Under the pieces are notes generated by a model. The model saw only the letters and a list, made by a program, of their open reading frames with translations. It was not told the DNA's origin and did not search any database. The position numbers and the translations under genes are program-made. This document shows, in pieces, positions 1 to 4,607 of a stretch of DNA of 10,530 nt (position 1 is the first letter of the stretch; every line of letters starts with the position of its first letter). Source of the DNA: Candidatus Gastranaerophilales bacterium HUM_12 (lineage in GTDB: Bacteria; Cyanobacteriota; Vampirovibrionia; Gastranaerophilales; Gastranaerophilaceae); contig DABJ01000055.1 of NCBI GenBank assembly GCA_002102825.1, forward strand, positions 1 through 10,530. Direction: 5' to 3'.

Positions 1-68
1 TCAAACTCTACGTTATTCTTACGAGCTGTCAGGCTTAAGAATCTAGCTTGTGATGCTGTCATTCCCAT
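1..68 (-). CDS. 5' end of a hypothetical protein gene (MGMTASQARFL family), cut by the window edge
   Basis: Reading the minus strand from the ATG at 68-66 gives 22 open codons beginning MGMTASQARFLSLTAR and running off the left edge. A good Shine-Dalgarno sequence, AAGAAAGGA (86-78), sits 9 bases before this ATG, which is why I prefer it to the second ATG two codons later. From memory, this N-terminus recurs in a multicopy family of uncharacterised proteins in Gastranaerophilales; I know of no assigned function. The visible part has no signal peptide or lipobox. The gene is divergent from nifU and has a sigma-28-like promoter about 40 bases upstream, which hints at control separate from the housekeeping genes. 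The call that this is a real gene rests on the start, ribosome site, promoter and remembered family together. Confidence 0.72.
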   Translation of the reverse strand, partial: MGMTASQARFLSLTARKNNVEF

Positions 69-108
69 GACAATACGTCCTTTCTTATATTAGTTCCCTA
101 TACTTCTT

Positions 109-139
109 TTATCGGTTCACTTTGAATTTTTCTTTAGCG
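109..139 (-). promoter_or_regulatory. Candidate sigma-28 (FliA/SigD/SigF-like) promoter for the left-edge gene
   Basis: On the minus strand the element reads CGCTAAAG (139-132), then ACCGATAA (116-109), with 16 bases between TAAA and ACCGATAA. The sigma-28 class consensus is TAAA, 14-16 bases, GCCGATAA/T, so TAAA is exact and 7 of 8 bases of the downstream box match. A start near base 101 would leave a leader of about 30 bases carrying the ribosome site. No equally good sigma-70 boxes were found in the same stretch. The match is seen; which sigma factor uses it is inferred. Confidence 0.55.
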
Positions 140-243
140 TTTATAAAAGATTTTTTACATTTCTTCACATTTTAAATATAAACTAATAAATATTAAAAAA
201 TCCTTAACACCCCCTTTCTAATTTTATTTTTGCGATAAAATAA

Positions 244-252
244 TGTTATAAA
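244..252 (+). promoter_or_regulatory. Candidate extended -10 promoter of nifU-nifS
   Basis: TGTTATAAA fits an extended -10 element (TGn followed by TATAAA). No good -35 is present (TTATTT at the right distance is weak). A start near 259 would give a leader of about 20 bases with the nifU ribosome site GAAAGGG (265-271). An alternative pair, TTGCGA (230-235) and TATACA (253-258) with 17-base spacing, would start transcription inside the ribosome site and so seems less likely. Apart from the two divergent promoters, the stretch 69-279 shows only AT-rich sequence, and I see no IscR-type operator that I can support. Confidence 0.4.
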
Positions 253-279
253 TATACAGATAAAGAAAGGGAAATTGAT

Positions 280-1131
280 ATGTGGGATTATACAGAGAAA
301 GTTATGGATCACTATAGAAATCCGAGAAACGTTGGAACAATTGATGATGCTGATGCTATCGGTGTTGCAGGATCTTTAACTTGCGGTGACCAATTAAAAA
401 TATATTTAAAAATAAAAGATAACATTGTAACTGATGCTAAGTTCCAAACATTTGGTTGCGGTTCTGCAGTTGCAAGTTCTAGTATGCTAACAGAAATGAT
501 TATCGGAAAAACAATTGATGAAGTTAGAAAAATTACCAATAAAGACATCGCAGATGCTCTAGGCGGTTTACCTCCAGAAAAAATGCACTGCTCAGTTATG
601 GGTTACGAAGCATTAGAAGATGCACTTAAAAACTACAAGGCTGAAGGTTATGTTGACCTTGATGATTTGTTAGGCAAAAATGCTCCGGACAACAAAAAAG
701 AAAAAATGATTTGTACTTGCTTCCAAGTTACAGAAAACGTTATTTGGGACGCAATTAAACAAAACGGGCTTAAAACAGTTGAAGAAGTCACAAACTACAC
801 CAAAGCAGGTGGAGCTTGCGGAAAATGTAAGAGTGCAATTCAAGATATAATTGACACTTACTACAAAAAAGAAAAAGAAGAAACTCAAAAACTTACTCCA
901 ACTCAATGGATTTTAAAAGTCAATAATGTTATTGAAACTCAAATTTCTCCTGAATTACAAAAAGACGGCGGAGATATAGAGCTTATCGACATCAAAAACA
1001 AAACTATTTTCGTTAAATTAAGAGGAAAATGTTCCGGTTGTAAAAATTCGATGATGACATTAACAAACTTTGTTGAGCAAACACTTAAAAACTCATTAGG
1101 AAACGATATAACCGTTGTAGAGGTAAATTAA
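280..1131 (+). CDS. nifU: Three-domain Fe-S cluster scaffold protein NifU
   Basis: This cytoplasmic scaffold builds [2Fe-2S]/[4Fe-4S] clusters from iron and NifS-supplied sulfur and hands them to target proteins. All three classical NifU domains are present in 283 residues. The IscU-like domain (about 1-125) has the cluster ligands Cys35, Cys60 and Cys104, with Asp37 in TCGD and the LPPEKMHCSVMG segment. A BFD-like [2Fe-2S] domain (about 141-192) has Cys145-x-Cys147 and Cys180-xx-Cys183. The C-terminal Nfu-like domain (about 205-283) has Cys251-xx-Cys254. The start is supported by GAAAGGG 8 bases upstream. It precedes nifS by one base, so the two form an operon. No nif structural genes are nearby; as in Helicobacter and Campylobacter, this pair probably serves general Fe-S assembly. 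No key residue is missing. Confidence 0.95.
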   Translation: MWDYTEKVMDHYRNPRNVGTIDDADAIGVAGSLTCGDQLKIYLKIKDNIVTDAKFQTFGCGSAVASSSMLTEMIIGKTIDEVRKITNKDIADALGGLPPEKMHCSVMGYEALEDALKNYKAEGYVDLDDLLGKNAPDNKKEKMICTCFQVTENVIWDAIKQNGLKTVEEVTNYTKAGGACGKCKSAIQDIIDTYYKKEKEETQKLTPTQWILKVNNVIETQISPELQKDGGDIELIDIKNKTIFVKLRGKCSGCKNSMMTLTNFVEQTLKNSLGNDITVVEVN

Positions 1132-1132
1132 A

Positions 1133-2344
1133 ATGGACAGAAATTATATATATTTAGATAACAATGCCACAACAAAAGTTGATGAGCATGTTTTGGAAGC
1201 AATGCTCCCATATTTTAAAGAAGAATATGCAAACCCATCAAGCATGTATGATTTTGCAAAACCTGCATCTCGTGCAATAAAAGAAGCTCGTGGTGTGATT
1301 AAAGATTTTATCAATGCAAAAGATGAAAAAGAAATTATCTTCACTTCTTGCGGTTCTGAAGGTGCTAATACCGGAATCCGAGGAGTTTTAAATTACAACA
1401 AAAATAAAAAGCACATTATTACAACAACTGTTGAACACCCTTGTGTTTTGAATGTATTCAAAGCTCTAGAAAAACAAGGTTACAGAGTTGACTATATCGG
1501 TGTAAATTCTAACGGTGAACTTGACTTAGAAGCTTTAGCATCTGCAGTTGATGAAGATACAGCTTTAGTTGCCACAATGTGGGCTAACAACGAAACAGGT
1601 GTTATCAACCCGATTGGAAAAATTTCTGAAATAGTTAAATCTAAAAACAAAGATACAAAGTTATACGTTGATGCAGTTCAAGTTGCAGGTAAAATTCCAA
1701 TTGATGTTCAAGCTAACGGAATTGATTTACTTGGAATTTCCGGTCACAAATTCCACGCTCCAAAAGGTGTTGGGGTTTTGTATGTAAATTCTAAAACAAT
1801 GATTACACCGTTGATTATTGGCGGACACCAAGAAAGAGGTAAACGTGCAGGTACTGAAAATGTTCCATATATTGTAGGGATTGCAAAAGCAGCAGAACTT
1901 GCTCAAGATAGTTTACACTACGAAATGACCGAAGTTAAAAGACTTAGAGACAAATTAGAATCTAATATTATTAACAAAATCTTTAACGCAAGACTTAATA
2001 CCGGTGTTGCTAATAGAGTTCCGAACACAACAAACATAGGTTTTGAATATATTGAGGGAGAATTAATCTTACTTCACTTATCAGATCTTGGAATTTGCGC
2101 ATCTTCTGGTTCTGCCTGTACTTCCGGTTCACTAGAGCCTAGTCACGTTTTAAGAGCAATGAATGTTCCGTTCACAGCAATCCACGGAAGTATTCGTTGG
2201 AGCTTGAGCAGATTTACGACAGAAAAAGAAATTGATTACGTAATCGAAAAATTACCACAAGTAATTGAAAAAGTAACTTCAATTTCTCCGTATCAAAAAG
2301 AACTTCAAGCTTTAAAAGATTTAAGACTTGGTAAACAAAACTAA
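1133..2344 (+). CDS. nifS: Cysteine desulfurase NifS (class I, PLP-dependent)
   Basis: The enzyme converts L-cysteine to L-alanine and passes the sulfane sulfur, as a persulfide, to NifU. It is 403 residues long, normal for the family. The N-terminal YLDNNATT is characteristic. His101 (in EHPC), Asp180 and Gln183 (in YVDAVQ) are expected PLP contacts, and Lys206 in SGHKFHAPKG should form the Schiff base. The catalytic loop SSGSACTSGSLEPSHVLRAM contains Cys329, and the sequence around it closely resembles NifS rather than SufS. The start lies one base after the nifU stop; AGAGG at 1119-1123, inside the end of nifU, is 9 bases upstream, so translation is probably coupled. No clear terminator follows: only an A/T hairpin lies at 2379-2394. 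Readthrough into the next gene is therefore possible. Confidence 0.95.
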   Translation: MDRNYIYLDNNATTKVDEHVLEAMLPYFKEEYANPSSMYDFAKPASRAIKEARGVIKDFINAKDEKEIIFTSCGSEGANTGIRGVLNYNKNKKHIITTTVEHPCVLNVFKALEKQGYRVDYIGVNSNGELDLEALASAVDEDTALVATMWANNETGVINPIGKISEIVKSKNKDTKLYVDAVQVAGKIPIDVQANGIDLLGISGHKFHAPKGVGVLYVNSKTMITPLIIGGHQERGKRAGTENVPYIVGIAKAAELAQDSLHYEMTEVKRLRDKLESNIINKIFNARLNTGVANRVPNTTNIGFEYIEGELILLHLSDLGICASSGSACTSGSLEPSHVLRAMNVPFTAIHGSIRWSLSRFTTEKEIDYVIEKLPQVIEKVTSISPYQKELQALKDLRLGKQN

Positions 2345-2416
2345 GATAAAAGAACAATTGATAATTAAAATCTAATACTTTTTTCTTAAAAAAATATACT
2401 TAAATTTAACAAATTG

Positions 2417-2481
2417 AAAACTCCTTATATGATGAATTGGTTTAACATTTTAAAAACCGTATTCTAAATCTAAGGAGTTTT
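2417..2481 (+). promoter_or_regulatory. Inverted repeat whose right arm holds the downstream gene's ribosome-binding site
   Basis: AAAACTCCTTA (2417-2427) and TAAGGAGTTTT (2471-2481) are perfect 11-base reverse complements separated by 43 bases. The right arm contains the Shine-Dalgarno TAAGGAG (2471-2477), 8 bases before the ATG at 2486. The loop has a smaller hairpin, GGTTT (2439-2443) with AAACC (2454-2458). A possible -10, TATGAT (2428-2433), with a weak -35 TTTAAC (2405-2410, 17-base spacing), lies just inside the left arm. A transcript from it would lack that arm, whereas RNA reading through from nifS would contain both. The structure could thus mask the ribosome site in readthrough RNA, or act as a weak terminator followed by TTTTATT. 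Function is inferred. Confidence 0.45.
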
Positions 2482-2485
2482 TATT

Positions 2486-3484
2486 ATGAAAAAAATAATT
2501 ATTTTCTTAGGTACAATTTTAGTTTTCTCAACGCAAACTGCTTTTGCAAGTCCTTACACATCAACGATTGATAAAATCGAAAATTCTCTGTTTGGTTTCA
2601 CGTATTCAAATGAAACAGAAACAACAAGGCTTAACCGAATTGAAGAAAAAGTCTATGGAAAAACCTCTACTGCTCAAACTCAAAACAGAGTTGCGAAATT
2701 AAAAAAAGATTTAGCAGCAGACTTGATGGGGCAAGAAATTGAACCTAAAGAAGATACCTTCGCTGAAGAAGAGGATTCTTGGGTAACGGCAAAAGAACCT
2801 GCAGAAGTTGCAAAAATGGATTATCCTGTCATAAATGAACTTGAAAGACAGGTATTTAATAAAGAATTCAAAGACCAAAATATAAAAACTCGATTATCAA
2901 ATCTTGAATCAAAAACATTCGGTAAAACCTATGATAAAGAAGATTTATCAACCCGTGTTGATAGATTGAGGGCTGAAATTCGTCCGCAAAGATTTATGGA
3001 TAATAAAATGGCAAAACAAGAAAATTCATTCTTAAATGACCCAATCGACCCAATGAGTAAAAACTATCACCTTAACCAATACGGCACACCGAATTTCAAC
3101 TATGATGCATACAATAGACGAAACCAAATGAGTTACCAAGATGATTTTGGTGACAATTTCGGTGACGATAGCAATTTTTTTTCCTCCAGCCCTAACGTGT
3201 TTAAGCAAGACAAAACAATGAGTTTGTCAAAAATAGAAAAGGTTCTATATAAAACTAAATACGAAAACGAACCAACTGCACAACGTCTTTCACGAATTGA
3301 GTCCAGTGTATTTGGAACAAACTTTGCCAGTGATAGCGATTCAGTGAGAATGGAAAGAATCACAAGTGCTATAAATGCTCAAAAATCAGCTAAAAAATAC
3401 GACAGCAACAGATTTGGACAAAACATGGCAACAGCATTCCAAATCGGAACTATTATCTTGATGGTTCTTGCGTGCATTTTATAG
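2486..3484 (+). CDS. Exported protein with three 21-residue-register double repeats and a C-terminal membrane helix
   Basis: The 332-residue product has a signal peptide (KK, hydrophobic 4-14, cleavage probably after AFA at 21) and no lipobox. Six half-repeats form three pairs. In each, an Ile/Leu-Glu is followed at +5 by Phe/Tyr (usually then Gly) and, about 16 residues after the Glu, by Arg-Leu/Val/Met. The Ile/Leu-Glu positions are 31, 52; 119, 140; and 250, 271, so the two members of each pair are exactly 21 residues apart. Linkers are acidic (82-110) or Asn/Asp/Tyr-rich (170-245). The C-terminus (about 314-332) is hydrophobic and could anchor the protein in a membrane. I recall similar repeats in Melainabacteria proteins of unknown function; no enzymatic motif is visible. 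The start has a strong TAAGGAG site 8 bases upstream. Likely envelope-located, perhaps structural or for protein contacts. Confidence 0.85.
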   Translation: MKKIIIFLGTILVFSTQTAFASPYTSTIDKIENSLFGFTYSNETETTRLNRIEEKVYGKTSTAQTQNRVAKLKKDLAADLMGQEIEPKEDTFAEEEDSWVTAKEPAEVAKMDYPVINELERQVFNKEFKDQNIKTRLSNLESKTFGKTYDKEDLSTRVDRLRAEIRPQRFMDNKMAKQENSFLNDPIDPMSKNYHLNQYGTPNFNYDAYNRRNQMSYQDDFGDNFGDDSNFFSSSPNVFKQDKTMSLSKIEKVLYKTKYENEPTAQRLSRIESSVFGTNFASDSDSVRMERITSAINAQKSAKKYDSNRFGQNMATAFQIGTIILMVLACIL

Positions 3485-3491
3485 GGTGAAA

Positions 3492-4133
3492 CTACTTAAT
3501 CCAAGGATAATCGTCAGGAATTTTCCAACCATTTTGTTTTATTAACCCTGCGCATGAATATCTTAGCTCCTTATTTGTATTATAACAGCTACCTTTATCA
3601 CTACCGAATGTTTCCATGTGTGCTTTTTCAGTATCAATATAAAATAAGAACTGATTTTTCCCATCATATACATTATTTTTACAATATTTTTCATCTGCAT
3701 TAAGACAATACATCACCCAAAGTGTTGGAGCGCCATTAATAGCTTGAGCTTGGAGATAACTTGTAAATCCTGAGCCATCGCTCAATAATACCTTAACCCC
3801 AAAAGACGTTACTTTATTTAATGTCACTCCTGACATATATTTTACAATATATTTACTGTAATAATCATTTATGAGTTCAACATTATCATTATCTTTGACG
3901 GTTGAAGAATCAAGAGGAGGAAAACCGTCATTGTCTTCTTCAGATAATTTTATTGCTTGATTCATTGTAGAATAAAACTTTTTCAACTTGGTTTCTACGG
4001 TCATTCGATGATATTTGCTCATTAGTGATGGAATAGTCAATGCCGCTACAACACCAATTATGCCGAGGGTGATTAGGACTTCCGCCAATGTAAATCCAGA
4101 CTTTATATGCGCAGCACCACATTTGTTATTCAT
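3492..4133 (-). CDS. Prepilin-like protein with N-terminal cleavage/methylation motif
   Basis: The 213-residue product is a type IV pilin/type II pseudopilin-like substrate of prepilin peptidase. The 13-residue leader ends in SG, followed by FTLAEVLITLGIIGVVAA (from residue 14). Glu18 is the conserved Glu at position +5 of the mature protein, and the hydrophobic helix covers about 14-38. The globular part has four cysteines (143, 151, 183, 194) that could form two disulfides, and it ends in a Gly-Trp-Lys-Ile-Pro-Asp-Asp-Tyr-Pro-Trp tail that I associate with many Gastranaerophilales pilin-like proteins. GGAGG (4147-4143) lies 9 bases before the ATG. No pilus assembly genes are nearby, so it may be one of many dispersed paralogues, either a minor pilin or a secretion pseudopilin. 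Its stop is 7 bases from that of the convergent repeat-protein gene. The upstream region is shared with an XRE regulator. Confidence 0.9.
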   Translation of the reverse strand: MNNKCGAAHIKSGFTLAEVLITLGIIGVVAALTIPSLMSKYHRMTVETKLKKFYSTMNQAIKLSEEDNDGFPPLDSSTVKDNDNVELINDYYSKYIVKYMSGVTLNKVTSFGVKVLLSDGSGFTSYLQAQAINGAPTLWVMYCLNADEKYCKNNVYDGKNQFLFYIDTEKAHMETFGSDKGSCYNTNKELRYSCAGLIKQNGWKIPDDYPWIK

Positions 4134-4165
4134 CTTATCTATCCTCCAGTATTATTCTTATTTAT

Positions 4166-4196
4166 ATTTTACCATGTTTTACTTAAATATTTTCAA
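4166..4196 (-). promoter_or_regulatory. Candidate promoter of the prepilin-like gene
   Basis: On the minus strand TTGAAA (4196-4191) is followed, 19 bases later, by TAAAAT (4171-4166), which is preceded by TGG to make an extended -10 (TGGTAAAAT). The long spacer is offset by the TGn element. A start near 4159 gives a leader of about 25 bases containing the GGAGG ribosome site. The -35 box lies within an inverted repeat (4184-4202). Confidence 0.45.
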
Positions 4197-4202
4197 TATT
4201 TA
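4184..4202. promoter_or_regulatory. Operator-like inverted repeat over the prepilin promoter -35
   Basis: TAAATATT (4184-4191) and AATATTTA (4195-4202) are perfect 8-base arms around TTC. The element covers the candidate -35 of the pilin gene, a typical place for a repressor to block RNA polymerase. It is A/T-only in its arms, so chance is a real alternative in DNA of this composition. Confidence 0.35.
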
Positions 4203-4232
4203 TCAAAATAATTAAGTATTATTACAAAATAA

Positions 4233-4245
4233 TGAAATTATTTCA
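4233..4245. promoter_or_regulatory. Operator-like palindrome upstream of the XRE regulator
   Basis: TGAAAT-T-ATTTCA is a perfect 6-base inverted repeat around one base. It stands just upstream of a TAAAAT (4250-4255) and the regulator start, a usual site for XRE-family autoregulation. The arms differ from those of the 4184-4202 repeat. CAAAATAAT also occurs three times here, at 4204, 4225 and 4259. Confidence 0.35.
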
Positions 4246-4269
4246 ATAGTAAAATACGCAAAATAATTG

Positions 4270-4275
4270 TATGAT
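4270..4275 (+). promoter_or_regulatory. Candidate -10 box giving a leaderless regulator mRNA
   Basis: TATGAT ends 7 bases before the A of the ATG at 4282, so a transcript started from it would begin at or next to the start codon. No good -35 lies 16-18 bases upstream. The alternative -10, TAAAAT at 4250-4255, would give a short leader without a ribosome site. Confidence 0.25.
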
Positions 4276-4281
4276 TTGGAT

Positions 4282-4593
4282 ATGGATAATAAGAAGAAAC
4301 TCGGATTGAAAATAAAAGAACTTAGAAAACGCAAGGGGCTTACGCAAGAACAACTTGCGGAGCTTATTGATATGGAGCAAAATTCAATCAGTGTAATTGA
4401 ATCTGGACGAAATTTTCCAACATTGGGAACATTAGAAAAAATAGCTCAGATTTTAGAAGTTAATCTTTCGGATTTCTTCAACTATGATTACATTGATGAT
4501 ATTGAAACAATCAAGGCTTCAACCAAAGATATTATCCGCAAAATGGACGACAATCAAATAAGACAACTTTTTAAATACGTAAAAAGTATTTAA
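4282..4593 (+). CDS. Small XRE-family helix-turn-helix transcriptional regulator
   Basis: A cytoplasmic DNA-binding protein of 103 residues when started at the ATG at 4282. A TTG at 4267 would add five residues, but neither start has a properly spaced Shine-Dalgarno sequence. The Cro/C1-type HTH_3 domain covers about 7-66: LGLKIKELRKRKGLTQEQLA, then the recognition-helix region NSISVIESGRNFPTLGTL, then KIAQILEVNLSDFF. The C-terminal 35 residues (DDIETIKASTKDIIRKM onward) form a short, charged, helical tail that may dimerise. It is divergent from the prepilin-like gene, with two inverted repeats between, so it may regulate itself and that gene. Isolated XRE genes are also found as phage or plasmid remnants, but base composition resembles the neighbours and no mobile genes are near. 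Its stop abuts the stop of the convergent AsmA-like gene with no base between. Confidence 0.88.
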   Translation: MDNKKKLGLKIKELRKRKGLTQEQLAELIDMEQNSISVIESGRNFPTLGTLEKIAQILEVNLSDFFNYDYIDDIETIKASTKDIIRKMDDNQIRQLFKYVKSI

Positions 4594-4607
4594 TTATTCA
4601 GCTTTTT
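4581..4607. terminator. Weak bidirectional terminator candidate between convergent genes
   Basis: AAAAAG (4581-4586) and CTTTTT (4602-4607) are 6-base inverted arms with a 15-base loop that contains both stop codons (4591-4593 plus, 4594-4596 minus). Each strand ends the stem in a T run. The stem has a single G-C pair, so it would be weak; I list it because no other hairpin separates the two genes. Confidence 0.25.

Noticed and set aside
69..279. A small RNA or riboswitch in the spacer before nifU
   Set aside because: The spacer is AT-rich with no stable G-C stems that I can find, and it is accounted for by two divergent promoters with short leaders.
312..906. Two 78-codon minus-strand frames opposite nifU
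   Set aside because: Both lie inside the confidently identified nifU gene and encode low-complexity hydrophobic or Phe-rich products typical of antisense shadows.
2379..2394. Hairpin TTTTTT-CTT-AAAAAAA after nifS as a terminator
   Set aside because: The stem is entirely A/T with no G-C pair and no separate T tract, so it would be too unstable to terminate.
4267..4281. TTG at 4267 as the regulator start
   Set aside because: It adds only five residues before the helix-turn-helix domain, has no ribosome site, and overlaps the candidate -10 box; the ATG at 4282 is simpler.
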